64,000 bases of DNA from FEN-299 sp963727765. GTDB lineage: Bacteria > Acidobacteriota > Vicinamibacteria > Vicinamibacterales > Fen-181. This document shows positions 33,196 to 44,536 of the stretch, in pieces. A program made the position numbers and the translations under genes. The DNA is taken from NCBI GenBank assembly GCA_963727765.1, contig CAVSGZ010000008.1, forward strand, positions 434,001-498,000, in the 5' to 3' direction. Each line of letters starts with the position of its first letter. The first letter of the stretch is position 1. Below the pieces are notes generated by a model. That model was not told the DNA's origin. It saw nothing but the letters and a program-made list of their open reading frames with translations, and did no database searches.

Positions 33196-35284
33196 ACTCC
33201 TCTTCCTCCGCCGCCTCGCCCTTCTCGGCCTTGTGGGCGGCGATGATCTTCTCCTGGATGTGCCTCGGCGCCTCTTCGTAGTGCGAGTACTCCATGTGGT
33301 AGGACCCGCGCCCGCCGGTGGCCGAGGTGAGCTGCTGCTCGTAGGTCAGCATCTCCGACATCGGCACCTGCGCCTTGATCACCGTCATCCCGCCGCGCGT
33401 GTCCATCCCGGCGATCCGGCCCCGGCGCCCGTTGAGGTCGCCCATCAGGTCGCCCGCGAAGTCGGACGGCGCGTAGACCTCGACGTTCATGATCGGCTCG
33501 AGGATCGTCGGCCTGCACCGCGTCATCGCGTCCTTGAACGCGAGGCGCCCGGCCATCTTGAACGAGAGCTCGTTCGAGTCGACGTCGTGGTACTTGCCGT
33601 CGATGAGCGTCACCCGGAAGTCGACGACGGGGTAGCCGGCCAAGTAGCCGCGGACCCGCGTATCCTGGATCCCCTTCTCGACCGCGGGCCGGAACGTCTG
33701 CGGGATGGCGCCGCCGAAGATGTCGTCCACGAACTCGAAGTCGGAGCCTCGCGGCAGCGGCTCCATCCGGATGGAGCAGTCGCCGAACTGGCCGTGGCCG
33801 CCCGTCTGCTTCTTGTGCCGGCCGTGGGCCTCGGTCGCCGCCGTGATCGTCTCGCGATACGGAATCTTCGGCGGCTTGAGGTTCACTTCGACGCCGAACC
33901 GCCGCTTGAGCTTGGCGACGGTGACCTCGATGTGGAGTTGGCCCTGGCCCGAGAGAAGCAGCTCCTTGGTCTGCGAGTCCCGGCTCGACCTGATTGTCGG
34001 GTCCTCTTCCTGCAGACGCTGGAGCGACGAGCTGATCTTGTCCTCGTCGCCGCGGCTCTTCGGCTCGATGGCGTACGAGAGCACCGGCTCGGGGAACTTC
34101 ATCGGCGCGAACGAGACGCCGCCCTTGTCGGTCAGCGTGTCGTTGGTCACCGTCTCCTTCAGCTTGGCGACGGCGCCCATGTCTCCGGCCTTGATCTCGG
34201 GCACGTCGGTCTGCGTCTTCCCCTGCATCAGCGAGAGGTGGCCCAGCCGCTCGGGCGTCTCCTTGGTCAGGTTGTAGACGGTCGTGTCGGCCTTGAGCGA
34301 CCCGCTCATCACGCGGAACATGCTGATCCGGCCGGCGAACGGGTCCGCCACCGTCTTCCAGACAAACGCCGCGTACGGGCCGCTGTCAGACGCCAGCACC
34401 TCGACAGTCTGGCCGCCCTTGGTGCCCGTCATCGGGCGCTCGGAGGGCGCCGGCACGTAGGCGATCATCGCGTCGAGCAGCGGCTGAATGCCGATATTGA
34501 GAATCGAGGACGTGCAGAAGAGGGGAAACACCTTGCGGCCGAGCACCGCCGTGCGCAGGCCGCCGACCAGCTCCTCCTGTGTGAGCGTGCCGACCTCGAA
34601 GAACTTCTCCATCAACGCATCGTCGGCCTCGGCCACCATCTCGATGAGCGCGTCGCGCGCCGCCTGCGCGTCGCCGGCCATCGCGGAGGGCACCGGCTCC
34701 TCCTTCATCTTGCCGCTGCCGTCGGTCTCGAAGACGTAGGCCTTCATCCCGACCAGGTCCACCACGCCGCGGAACGACTTCTCCTCGCCGATCGGCATCT
34801 GGACCGGGATCACGAATCGTCCGAACGCGGTGGTCAGCGACTCGAGCGTCCGGGCGAGGCTCGCGCGCTCGCGGTCCAGCCGGTTCACCACCACCAGCCG
34901 CGGCAGCGCGTATTCCTCGGCGGCCTGCCACACCTTTTCGGTCTGCACCTCGACGCCGGAGACCGCGTCGACGACAACCGCGGCGGCGTCGCAGACGCGC
35001 ATCGCGGCCAGCGTGTCGCTCAGGAAGTTCCCGAACCCCGGCGTGTCGACCAGGTTGAGCTTGTGCTTGTTCCACTCGGCGTAGGCGAGACTGGCGGCGA
35101 GGGTGTGCTTGCGGGAGACTTCCTCTTCGTCGAAGTCGGTGACCGTCGTCCCGTCATCCACCTTGCCGAACCGGTTGACCATCCCCGCGTCGAAGAGGAT
35201 GGCAGCGGCGAGCTGCGTCTTGCCCGCGCCGGAATGCCCGGCGAGGGTGACGTTCCTGATGCTGGCGGCGTCGAAGACCTTCAT
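33194..35284 (-). CDS. Second elongation factor G (divergent EF-G paralogue)
   Basis: A 696-residue translational GTPase with all five EF-G domains. G1 is GHSGAGKT at residues 16-23 rather than AHIDAGKT, G3 is DTPGFGNF rather than DTPGHVDF, and G4 is NRLD, which sets it apart from the str-operon EF-G. GGHGQFGDCSIRMEPL and DLNGRRGRIAGMD show domains IV and V are complete. The acidic tail ends in EEEE. The start ATG 35284 has AGGAGG 10 bases upstream (35295-35300). Such paralogues often have a partial translocation or recycling role; which one applies here cannot be seen. Confidence 0.9.
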   Translation of the reverse strand: MKVFDAASIRNVTLAGHSGAGKTQLAAAILFDAGMVNRFGKVDDGTTVTDFDEEEVSRKHTLAASLAYAEWNKHKLNLVDTPGFGNFLSDTLAAMRVCDAAAVVVDAVSGVEVQTEKVWQAAEEYALPRLVVVNRLDRERASLARTLESLTTAFGRFVIPVQMPIGEEKSFRGVVDLVGMKAYVFETDGSGKMKEEPVPSAMAGDAQAARDALIEMVAEADDALMEKFFEVGTLTQEELVGGLRTAVLGRKVFPLFCTSSILNIGIQPLLDAMIAYVPAPSERPMTGTKGGQTVEVLASDSGPYAAFVWKTVADPFAGRISMFRVMSGSLKADTTVYNLTKETPERLGHLSLMQGKTQTDVPEIKAGDMGAVAKLKETVTNDTLTDKGGVSFAPMKFPEPVLSYAIEPKSRGDEDKISSSLQRLQEEDPTIRSSRDSQTKELLLSGQGQLHIEVTVAKLKRRFGVEVNLKPPKIPYRETITAATEAHGRHKKQTGGHGQFGDCSIRMEPLPRGSDFEFVDDIFGGAIPQTFRPAVEKGIQDTRVRGYLAGYPVVDFRVTLIDGKYHDVDSNELSFKMAGRLAFKDAMTRCRPTILEPIMNVEVYAPSDFAGDLMGDLNGRRGRIAGMDTRGGMTVIKAQVPMSEMLTYEQQLTSATGGRGSYHMEYSHYEEAPRHIQEKIIAAHKAEKGEAAEEEE

Positions 35285-35372
35285 AGGCGGCAATCCTCCT
35301 GCCCGGCGCGCATAGCGCGCAAACGCTAATCATATCATCGGATTGCAACGGCTGGCCGGCTCATGGGCAGTG

Positions 35373-35445
35373 GCGCAGGCCTGAAGGCCTGCGCTATCTG
35401 GGAACCTCCGCACGATCCACAGATACCGCAGGGCTTCAGCCCTGC
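35373..35445. repeat. Two palindromes between the EF-G paralogue and the permease genes
   Basis: GCGCAGGCCT (35373-35382) pairs with AGGCCTGCGC (35385-35394). GCAGGGCT (35428-35435) pairs with AGCCCTGC (35438-35445). The second ends 1 base before the permease stop codon on the minus strand, so together they may end the minus-strand permease transcript. They follow the REP-like pattern GTAGCGCAGG...CCTGCGCTAC. Confidence 0.65.
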
Positions 35446-35446
35446 G

Positions 35447-36714
35447 CTACTCGTACCTGAGAGCCTCGATCGGATCGAGCCGCGACGCACGGAACGCAGG
35501 GAAGAGGCCGAAGAAGATGCCGACGCCCCCCGAGAACGCGAACCCGATGGCGAACGACCACCAGGGCATCGAGACGGGGAGCGGGGTGAACGTGCGCACG
35601 CCCAGGCCGACGCCGGCGCCGATCAGGCAGCCGAGAATGCCCCCCACGGAAGTGAGCACGACCGCCTCGAGCAGGAACTGCCAGAGGATCTCGCGCCGTC
35701 TGGCCCCGAGCGCCTTGCGCACGCCGATTTCGCGGGTTCGCTCGGTCACCGAGATCATCATGATCGCCATGACCCCGATGCCGCCGACCATGAGCGCGAT
35801 CGACGAGATGACGACCAGCGCCAGGTAGATCGCCCCGGTGGCCTCGTCGAAGAACTTCATCGCCATGTCCTGCGTGGCGACGTCGAAGTCGCTCGGCTCG
35901 TTCAGCTTCAGCCGGTGCCTGATCCGCATCGTCGTCTCGACTTCGCGCATGGCCACCTCGCGCGACACCCCGTCGCGCGGGACGGCGAAGATCTGGACCG
36001 ATCGGCCGATGCGCCGGTTGTCGCCTCGGGAGACGGCACCGAAGGTCTTGGCGAAGCTGGTGTGCGGGATGACGGCAATCGCGTCCTGCTGGTTGCCGAG
36101 GCCGCCGACCGACGGACGGGGCGCGGCGATTCCGATGACGGTGTACTCGGTGTTGCCGATGCGGACCACCTTCCCGAGCGGATCCGTGCTGATGAAGAAC
36201 GCCTTGTACGGCACCTGGCCCAGGACGACGACGTTGCGGCCGTGGCGGACCTCGTTCTCCGTGAAGGAGCGCCCCTGCTCGATCTTGACGAAGTTCACGT
36301 CGATGTAATCCGCGGTCGCGCCGAGGATGGCAATCGACTGCGTCCGCTCGTTCCGGTAGAAGATCCGCTGCTGGCCCTGCACGATGGCCGCCACCGACTG
36401 CAGGTCGGGGATGTCCTGCTTGAGCACCGTCGCGTCCTCGATCGTGAGGTTCGGGCGCTTCATCAGGATCTTCCGATCGATCCCGGACCCGGCGCTGGCG
36501 AAGCTGACGCGCGCCACGATGATGGTGCTCGGGCCCAGCTGCCGGATCAGATCGCGGAACGAGTTGTCGAACCCGCGGATGATCGAGCTCATGCCGACAA
36601 TCGCCGTGATGCCGATGACGACGCCGAGGACGGTGAGCGCCGAGCGCATCTTGTTCGCCCGGATCGTCCCCAGGGCCATCCCGATGGTGTCGGTGATGAG
36701 TGCAACGCGTACCA

Positions 36715-36715
<1 letters not shown>
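35447..36715 (-). CDS. MacB/FtsX-type ABC transporter permease (second copy)
   Basis: The 422-residue product has an N-terminal transmembrane segment after MVRVALITDTIGMALGTIRANKMRSALT, a large periplasmic domain (MacB_PCD-like), and three C-terminal helices of the FtsX domain around VGGIGVMAIMMISVTERTREIGVRKALGA. Proteins of this kind move lipoproteins, peptides or drugs across the periplasm by mechanotransmission. Its ATG 36715 overlaps the stop of the upstream paralogue (TAATG), showing coupling. No ATPase subunit is encoded with it. Confidence 0.88.
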
Positions 36716-37935
<1,220 letters not shown>

Positions 37936-37968
37936 GGGAAGCCGATACGGATGGGCCCGTGGCCCACG

Positions 37969-39300
37969 CTACTTGCTGGCGCCCTCGATCTTCACCTGGC
38001 CGCCGTCGGCCAGCGTCCGCACGGAGGAGAACGGTCCGGTGATCACCCGGTCCCCGGCCTTCAGGCCCTCGAGGACCTCGAAGAACTTGTCGCCCGCGAT
38101 GCCGGTCTTCACCGGGACGAACTGGGCCTTGTTCTCCTTGTCGACGGTGAAGACGCCTTCGGTCTCCTTCTTCTTGAAGCCCGGTTTGAGCTCGGCGGCC
38201 TCGGCCGCTCCGCTCGGAGGCCGCGCGCCCTTCTCGAGCTTCGGCGGCTTGACCACCTTGCCCTGCGGGTCGTAGGTCAGCTCGCGGACGGTCAGGGCCT
38301 GGATCGGCACCGACACCGCATTCTCCCGGGTCGCGGTGGTGATGTCCGCGGTGCAGGTGAAGCCGGGGCGCACCTCCGGTATCTGGCCGTCGAGCGTCAC
38401 CACCACCTTGAACGTCGTCGCCTGGCGGACGGCCGACGACGTCGTGGTCGCGTTGATCGGGCTGTTGCCGATTTCGGTGACCTTCGCCGTGAAGGTCTTG
38501 TCGGGCAGCGCGTCGATGGTGACCTTCGCCGTCTGACCGAGCTTCACGTTGGGGATGTCGGTCTCGTCCACCTCGATCTCGGCCTCGATGATCGACATGT
38601 CGGCGACGATCAGCAGGACGACGCTCGGGTTGTTGGTGAACCCGACCACCGCCTGTTCGCCTTCCTCGACGTTCCGCTTGGTGACGATGCCGTCGATGGG
38701 CGACTCGATGGTGACCCGGCTCAGATCGTGCTGCACGGATTCGAGGTCGGCCTGCTGGCTGCGGATCCGCTGTTCGACCGCCGAGACCTCCTGTTCGGCC
38801 GTCCTGACCTCGCCGCGCCGAAGCGTCGCGGTGTCGCGCGCCTGCTCGAGCGCCTGCTTGGTCGCCAGCGCGTCCTTGTCGAGCCGCTGCTGCCGGGCCA
38901 GCTCGTCGTCGGCGAGCTTCTGGTTGATCTTCGCGTTCTCGAGGCTCAACCGGGCCTGCTGCAGGGCGATCCGCTGTCCCTCGAGCGAGGCCTCGCTGAT
39001 TTGCAGCCGGCTGCGCACCGCCCGCGGGTCGATCTGGAGTAGGAACTGCCCGGTCTTCACCCGGTCGCCTTCGTCCACCGACAGCTTGACCACCTTGCCC
39101 GAGACCTCCGAGGTGATGTTCACCGTGCGCCGCGCGCGGATGGTCCCCGAGGCCGACACGACCGATTCGAGGCTGCGCGTCTTGATCGCCTCGACGGTCA
39201 CCGTCGGCCCCTCGGTCTTCTTGAACGCGAAATTGGCCCAGATCATGGCGCCGATGAGTGCGACCAGCCCGATTCCGATGAATACCTTCTTACGCGTCAT
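37969..39300 (-). CDS. HlyD/MacA-type periplasmic adaptor subunit
   Basis: The 443-residue product starts with a membrane anchor (residues 5-24, KVFIGIGLVALIGAMIWANF) and has a barrel-sandwich half near SGTIRARRTVNITSEVSGKV, a long coiled-coil hairpin at about residues 100-195, the second half with TIESPIDGIVTKRNVEEGE, and a membrane-proximal domain. It links an inner-membrane transporter to an outer-membrane channel. The start overlaps the stop of the Yip1-family gene (ATGA). It is the adaptor for the two permeases downstream. Confidence 0.9.
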   Translation of the reverse strand: MTRKKVFIGIGLVALIGAMIWANFAFKKTEGPTVTVEAIKTRSLESVVSASGTIRARRTVNITSEVSGKVVKLSVDEGDRVKTGQFLLQIDPRAVRSRLQISEASLEGQRIALQQARLSLENAKINQKLADDELARQQRLDKDALATKQALEQARDTATLRRGEVRTAEQEVSAVEQRIRSQQADLESVQHDLSRVTIESPIDGIVTKRNVEEGEQAVVGFTNNPSVVLLIVADMSIIEAEIEVDETDIPNVKLGQTAKVTIDALPDKTFTAKVTEIGNSPINATTTSSAVRQATTFKVVVTLDGQIPEVRPGFTCTADITTATRENAVSVPIQALTVRELTYDPQGKVVKPPKLEKGARPPSGAAEAAELKPGFKKKETEGVFTVDKENKAQFVPVKTGIAGDKFFEVLEGLKAGDRVITGPFSSVRTLADGGQVKIEGASK

Positions 39301-40037
39301 GAAGAACTCCGCATGGCCATGAAGGCCGCAAACGCCATCGCGATCACCCCGTACACCGCGAACAGCCCGACCGCGACGTTCCGGGTCTTCTTCCGGTAAC
39401 ACACGGCCAGGCCGATGGCCAGGACCATCACCCACCAGACAAGGAAGATGTCCACCATGCCCGCCAGCCGCGCCAGGAAGCTGCTGTCGGGCAAGAACGG
39501 GAGGAACACGCCGAGGTTGGTGGCGCTCGACAGCGACTCCCGGAAGTAATTGACCGGCGTCATGACCACCGCGCCGACCGCCGAGACGGCCGACGCGTGG
39601 ACGACGACGGCGAAGACCTGCTTGAAGGCGGCCTGCCCCCCGAACGCCGAGAAGACCAGGAACAGGATCCCGGCGATGACCACCCACATGATCAGCGGCG
39701 CGACGACGACGGTCACGGCCGACAGCACCAGGCGCCACGTCGGCGGCTCCATGATGCTCTCGCGGACCTTGTCGTAAGCGGCGCCCTCGAGCTTGAAGCC
39801 GAACGACTCGCTCTTCCGGACCGTTTCGTCGAGCGTCGCCTGGCGCCCGATGTCGGTGGACTGGAACCACATCTGGCTCCCGCCGGCGAGGACGACCACG
39901 ATGAGCGCGACCACCAGCCACGTGGGCTTGGCCACCACCGTCCGAAACGTCTCGGTCGGCGACAGCAGGATGCCGAAGAACCGCGAAACAGGATCCTTGT
40001 CGGGCACGGGTGTCGTCGGGGCGGTCGTGTCGGTCAT
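39297..40037 (-). CDS. Yip1-family integral membrane protein
   Basis: The 246-residue product has about five transmembrane helices and the general pattern of Yip1-domain proteins: a short soluble N-terminus with SRFFGILLSPTETFRTVVAKPTW, then hydrophobic segments with FSAFGGQAAFKQVFAVVVHASAV. Function is unknown. The ATG at 40037 is preceded by AAGGAAGGAC on the minus strand. It is the first gene of the four-gene minus-strand operon and may assist the transporter. Confidence 0.75.
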   Translation of the reverse strand: MTDTTAPTTPVPDKDPVSRFFGILLSPTETFRTVVAKPTWLVVALIVVVLAGGSQMWFQSTDIGRQATLDETVRKSESFGFKLEGAAYDKVRESIMEPPTWRLVLSAVTVVVAPLIMWVVIAGILFLVFSAFGGQAAFKQVFAVVVHASAVSAVGAVVMTPVNYFRESLSSATNLGVFLPFLPDSSFLARLAGMVDIFLVWWVMVLAIGLAVCYRKKTRNVAVGLFAVYGVIAMAFAAFMAMRSSS

Positions 40038-40387
40038 GGCGCGAAGTCCTTCCTTCGGGGGCAAACGCGCAATTTTACCCCTTCTTGGCATATACGGAAT
40101 CTCCGGCCCCGATGTTTCCATCTGGCGGCCGAAATCGCACACCGCCCGCGGCGCGGCGGCTGACCTCTGGACCGACGCCATCTCTCTTGCCGCCAAGGAG
40201 TTGTCACTTGAGAGGGGGGATTCTCGCCCGGCTCTACAGCGGTGGACCCGGCCGACCGACAAGATCACAGACTGCGGGGGTCGGTGTGTCCCCGTGCGTC
40301 GGGACCCGGCCGGGCCCGCCGAGCGCGGTCGCCGCTCGCGGGGACGACGACCCACGTCAACCGTTGGATTCCAGGTTGTTGCAGACC
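40038..40387. other. Divergent intergenic region between the transporter operon and pilB
   Basis: The 350-bp gap must hold divergent promoters. I see an AT-rich patch near 40071-40100 (GCAATTTTACCCCTTCTTGGCATATACGG, of which TTGGCATATAC is the most promoter-like part), but no clear sigma-70 or sigma-54 site. The rest is GC-rich without a clear gene or repeat. Confidence 0.4.
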
Positions 40388-42136
40388 ATGGCGGTTCGGA
40401 TAGGCGAACTCCTGCTGAAGGAGAAGCGGATCAGCCCCGAGCAGCTCCAGGAAGCCCTCAACGCCCAGAGGGTGACCGGAGGCAAGCTGGGGTCGAACCT
40501 CGTCAAACTCGGTTTCGTGGCCGACGACGAGATCACCGAGATCCTCAGCCACCAGTACGGGGTGCCCTCGATCAGCCTCGAGGACTTCGAGATCGACCCG
40601 TCGGTCATCAAGCTGGTGCCCTTCGACACCGCCCAGAAGTACCAGGTGCTCCCGCTCAGCCGGTCCGGCGCGACGCTGACGATCGCGATGACCGACCCGA
40701 CCAACGTCTTCGCCATGGACGACATCAAGTTCATGACGGGATACAACGTCGAGCCGGTCGTGGCCTCCGAGTCAGCGGTGCTCGCGGCGATCGCGAAGTA
40801 CTACAACCAGGGCTCGAAGATCAACGGCGGCAACGGCCAGCCGAGCGCGCTCGACTTCGCCAACCAGGCGCTGCAGGACCTGCCGCTCGTCGACGCCTCC
40901 GAGGTGGAGGTGCTCGAGGAACTCGAGGAGATCAGCGTCGAGGCGCTCGCCCGCCAGGGCGAGGAGGCGCCGGTCATCCGCCTGGTGAACGTGATGCTGA
41001 TGTCGGCCATCTCGCGCGGGGCGAGCGACATCCACATCGAGCCCTACGAGAAGGAGCTGCGTGTCCGGTACCGCATCGACGGCGTGCTCTACAACATCAT
41101 GGCGCCGCCGCTGAAGCTGCGCGACCCGATCGTGTCGCGCGTCAAGATCATGGCGAAGCTGGACATCGCCGAGAAGCGGCTTCCGCAGGACGGGCGCATC
41201 AAGATCCGCTTCAACGAGGGAGGCCAGAACAAGGAAATCGACTTTCGCGTGTCCTGCCTGCCGACCCTCTTCGGCGAGAAGATCGTCCTCCGCCTGCTCG
41301 ACCGCGACAAGCTGATGCTCGACATGACCAGGCTCGGTTTCGAGCCCGAGTCGCTCGAACGCTTCAACGACGCGATCGACCGACCGTGGGGGATGGTGCT
41401 CGTGACGGGCCCGACCGGCAGCGGGAAGACCAACACGCTCTACTCGTCGATCTCGAAATTGAACACGCCGGGCACCAACATCATGACCGCCGAGGACCCG
41501 GTCGAGTTCAACCTGGCGGGAATCAACCAGGTGCAGATCCGAGAGGGGATCGGCCTCACCTTCGCCGCGGCCCTCCGCGCGTTCCTCCGGCAGGACCCGA
41601 ACATCATCCTCGTCGGCGAGATTCGCGACTTCGAGACGGCCGAGATCGGGATCAAGGCGGCGCTGACCGGCCACCTCGTGCTCTCGACGCTCCACACCAA
41701 CGACGCGCCGAGCACGATCAACCGGCTCATCAACATGGGGATCGAGCCGTTCCTGGTGGCGAGCTCCGTCAACCTCATCTGCGCGCAGCGCCTCGTGCGG
41801 CGCGTCTGCAAGGCCTGCGCCGAACCCGTGTCGGTGCCGGTCCAGACGCTCGTGAAGATCGGGTACACCCCCGACGCCGCCGCCACCGTGAAGCCGGTCA
41901 AGGGCCGCGGCTGCGACGTGTGCGGCCGGACCGGCTTCAAGGGGCGCGTGGGGCTCTACGAGGTCATGGTCGTCGACGACGAGATCAAGGAACTGATTCT
42001 GCTCGGCTCAAGCGGGCTGGAGCTCCGACGGAAGGCAATCGAGCGCGGCATGGTCTCGCTCCGCCAGAGCGGCCTTCGCAAGGTGAGGGACGGACTGACG
42101 ACGATCGAGGAAGTGCTGCGGGAAACGGTGACGTAA
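40388..42136 (+). CDS. pilB: Type IV pilus extension ATPase PilB
   Basis: PilB is the hexameric motor that polymerises pilin. The 582-residue product has the MshEN domain at its N-terminus (residues 1-150, with LLLKEKRISPEQLQEALNAQ), then the GspE-type core with Walker A GPTGSGKT at 341-348, the Asp box, the Walker B region LVGEIRDFETAEIG and His box LSTLHTNDAPST. A tetra-Cys zinc motif starts near residue 474 (CKAC...CDVCG). The start is ATG 40388 (MAVRIGELLLKEKR); an in-frame upstream extension has no family similarity. pilT starts 2 bases after its stop. Confidence 0.96.
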   Translation: MAVRIGELLLKEKRISPEQLQEALNAQRVTGGKLGSNLVKLGFVADDEITEILSHQYGVPSISLEDFEIDPSVIKLVPFDTAQKYQVLPLSRSGATLTIAMTDPTNVFAMDDIKFMTGYNVEPVVASESAVLAAIAKYYNQGSKINGGNGQPSALDFANQALQDLPLVDASEVEVLEELEEISVEALARQGEEAPVIRLVNVMLMSAISRGASDIHIEPYEKELRVRYRIDGVLYNIMAPPLKLRDPIVSRVKIMAKLDIAEKRLPQDGRIKIRFNEGGQNKEIDFRVSCLPTLFGEKIVLRLLDRDKLMLDMTRLGFEPESLERFNDAIDRPWGMVLVTGPTGSGKTNTLYSSISKLNTPGTNIMTAEDPVEFNLAGINQVQIREGIGLTFAAALRAFLRQDPNIILVGEIRDFETAEIGIKAALTGHLVLSTLHTNDAPSTINRLINMGIEPFLVASSVNLICAQRLVRRVCKACAEPVSVPVQTLVKIGYTPDAAATVKPVKGRGCDVCGRTGFKGRVGLYEVMVVDDEIKELILLGSSGLELRRKAIERGMVSLRQSGLRKVRDGLTTIEEVLRETVT

Positions 42137-42138
42137 CG

Positions 42139-43269
42139 ATGACCACCCTGCCTGAACTGCTGAAGACGACCTTGGAGATGGAGGGATCGGACCTCCACCT
42201 GACCACGGCCACACCGCCGCAGGTGCGCGTGAACGGGAAGCTGGAGCGACTGCCGCTGCCCGAGCTGACCGCGGCCGACACCAAACGGCTCATCTACAGC
42301 GCGCTCACCGACGCGCAGAAGAAGCGTTTCGAGGAGATGCTGGAGCTCGACTTCTCGTTTGGCATGCGCGGCCTCGCGCGCTTCCGGTGCAACGTCTTCA
42401 ACCAGCGGGGCGCGGTGGCCGGCGTCTACCGCCTCATCCCGGAGCGGATCCCGTCGCTCGACGAGCTGGGCCTGCCGCCGGTCATCGTCAAGCTGGCCGA
42501 GAAGCCGCGCGGCCTCATCCTGGTGACCGGGCCGACCGGCAGCGGGAAGTCGACGACGCTGGCGGCGATGCTCGACAAGATCAACCGCGAGCGCCACGAC
42601 CACATCCTCACGATCGAGGACCCGATCGAGTACATCCACCCGCACAGGGGCTGCCTCGTCAACCAGCGCGAGGTGCACAGCGACACCCAGTCGTTCGGCG
42701 CCGCCCTGCGCGCCGCGCTGCGCGAGGACCCGGACATCGTGCTCATCGGCGAGATGCGCGACCTCGAGACGGTCGAGTCGGCGCTGCGGATCGCGGAGAC
42801 CGGGCACCTGACCTTCGCCACGCTGCACACCAACTCGGCGGCGCAGACGATCAACCGCATCGTCGACATCTTCCCGGCGCACCAGCAGGGGCAGATTCGG
42901 ACCCAGCTCTCGCTGGTGCTCGAGGGGATCGTCTGCCAGGCGCTGCTGCCGCGCGCGGACCGCCCGGGGCGGGTGGTGGCCACCGAGATTCTCGTGCCGA
43001 CCTCGGCGATCCGGAACCTCATCCGCGAGGACAAGGTCCACCAGATTTACTCGTCGATGCAGGCCGGCCAGGAGAAGGCCGGGATGCAGACGTTCAACCA
43101 GTCGCTGGCCACGCTGGCGCTCAACCACAAGATTACGAGGGAGGCGGCCATCAGCGCCTCCTCGCATCGCGATGAGTTGATGGAAATGCTCAGCCGCGGC
43201 GTGGGCGTCGTCGCCGGGGCGGGGCTCGGGCGGGTGGCGAGACCGGCCGTGCAGCCGGCGAAGAGGTAG
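42139..43269 (+). CDS. pilT: Type IV pilus retraction ATPase PilT
   Basis: PilT depolymerises pili and drives twitching. It has 376 residues with Walker A GPTGSGKS at 131-138, the LTIEDPIEY segment, Walker B VLIGEMRD, HTNSAAQTINRIVDIFP and the PilT-specific AIRNLIRE motif. The order pilB-pilT-pilC is the same as in Myxococcus. The ATG at 42139 lies 2 bases after pilB and overlaps no other gene. pilC starts 37 bp on. Confidence 0.96.
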   Translation: MTTLPELLKTTLEMEGSDLHLTTATPPQVRVNGKLERLPLPELTAADTKRLIYSALTDAQKKRFEEMLELDFSFGMRGLARFRCNVFNQRGAVAGVYRLIPERIPSLDELGLPPVIVKLAEKPRGLILVTGPTGSGKSTTLAAMLDKINRERHDHILTIEDPIEYIHPHRGCLVNQREVHSDTQSFGAALRAALREDPDIVLIGEMRDLETVESALRIAETGHLTFATLHTNSAAQTINRIVDIFPAHQQGQIRTQLSLVLEGIVCQALLPRADRPGRVVATEILVPTSAIRNLIREDKVHQIYSSMQAGQEKAGMQTFNQSLATLALNHKITREAAISASSHRDELMEMLSRGVGVVAGAGLGRVARPAVQPAKR

Positions 43270-43306
43270 GAACCCAGGCCGCGGCAGGACAGGGGAGATC
43301 AGAGTC

Positions 43307-44525
43307 ATGGCTACTTTCAAGTACACCGGACGGACACGCGGCGGAGAGACCGTCACCGGCGAACGGGTTGCCGATTCGGTGGAAGCGGCGACGGTCGCGC
43401 TGCGCCGCGAGCAGGTCCTCGTCACGAAGATCGTCCCCGTCAAGACGAAGGCCGAGAAGAGCGCCGGCGGCGGGAAGATCAAGGACCGGTCGGTCGACTC
43501 GAAGAACCTGGCCGTGTTCACGCGCCAGTTCTCGGTCATGATCGACGCCGGCCTGCCGCTCGTGCAGTGCCTCGACATCCTGGGCAACCAGGAGGAGGAC
43601 AAGCGCTTCTCGCACGTCATCCTCGACACACGCGGGGACGTCGAAGGGGGCGCCTCGCTCGCCGACGCGATGCGGAGGCACCCGAAGGTCTTCGATCCCC
43701 TCTACACCAACATGATCGCGGCGGGCGAAGCGGGCGGCATCCTCGACACGATCCTGAAGCGGCTGGCGGTCTACATCGAGAAGAACGTCAAGCTGAAGCA
43801 GCAGGTCAAGTCCGCGATGATCTACCCGATCGCCGTGCTCCTCATCGCCGCCGGGGTCGTCACCGTGATCCTCTGGAAGGTCATCCCGACGTTCGCCGCG
43901 ATGTTCGCCGGGCTCGGCGCCGAGCTGCCGCTCCCGACGCGCGTCGTCATCTGGATGAGCAACACGCTCATCCGCTTCCTGCCCTTCATCGTCATCGGCC
44001 TCGTCGCCGCCAGCGTGGCCTTCCGGCAGGACCTACCGCACCGACAAGGGCCGGCACGTCGTCGACCGGATCGTGCTGCGCCTGCCCATCCTCGGGATGA
44101 TCATGCGCAAGATCGCCGTGGCCCGGTTCTGCCGGACGCTGGCGACGCTCATCAGCTCGGGCGTGCCGATCCTCGACGGCCTCGACATCACCGCCAGGAC
44201 GTCCGGCAACGCCATCGTCGAGGACGGGATCCTCAAGACGCGCAAGAGCATCGAGCGCGGCGAGACCGTGTCGGCCCCCCTCAAGGAGACCGGCGTGTTC
44301 CCCGCGATGGTCACGCAGATGATCGGCGTCGGCGAGGCGACCGGCGCGCTCGACACCATGCTCGCCAAGATCGCGGACTTCTACGAGGAAGAGGTGGACA
44401 CCGCCGTGGCGGGGCTGCTGACGCTGATGGAGCCGGTGATGATCGCCTTCCTCGGCGTCGTCGTCGGCGGCATCGTCATCGCGATGTACATGCCGATCTT
44501 CTCCATGATCAGCAAGCTGTCGTAG
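43307..44525 (+). CDS. pilC: Type IV pilus platform protein PilC (one-base frameshift)
   Basis: PilC is the inner-membrane platform. Two GspF domains are visible: the first around FTRQFSVMIDAGLPLVQCLDILGNQ, the second around FCRTLATLISSGVPILDGLDI, with transmembrane helices at YPIAVLLIAAGVVTVILWKVI and at the C-terminus. An extra C at 44032-44033 (CAGGAC-C-TACCGC) breaks the frame; without it the protein reads QDYRTDKGRHVVDRIV and has 405 residues, the normal length. As printed the gene encodes two fragments. Confidence 0.93.
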
Positions 44526-44536
44526 GCTTCACGCGC

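Noticed and set aside
33153..33518. Proline dehydrogenase starting at 33518 (420 residues)
   Set aside because: The extra 122 residues come from repeat arm I and the antisense of the EF-G gene and have an Arg/Gly/Asp-rich composition; family length supports GTG 33152.
40010..40387. PilB with a 126-residue N-terminal extension from 40010
   Set aside because: The extension overlaps the start of the divergent Yip1-family gene and has no MshEN similarity; ATG 40388 gives the normal N-terminus.
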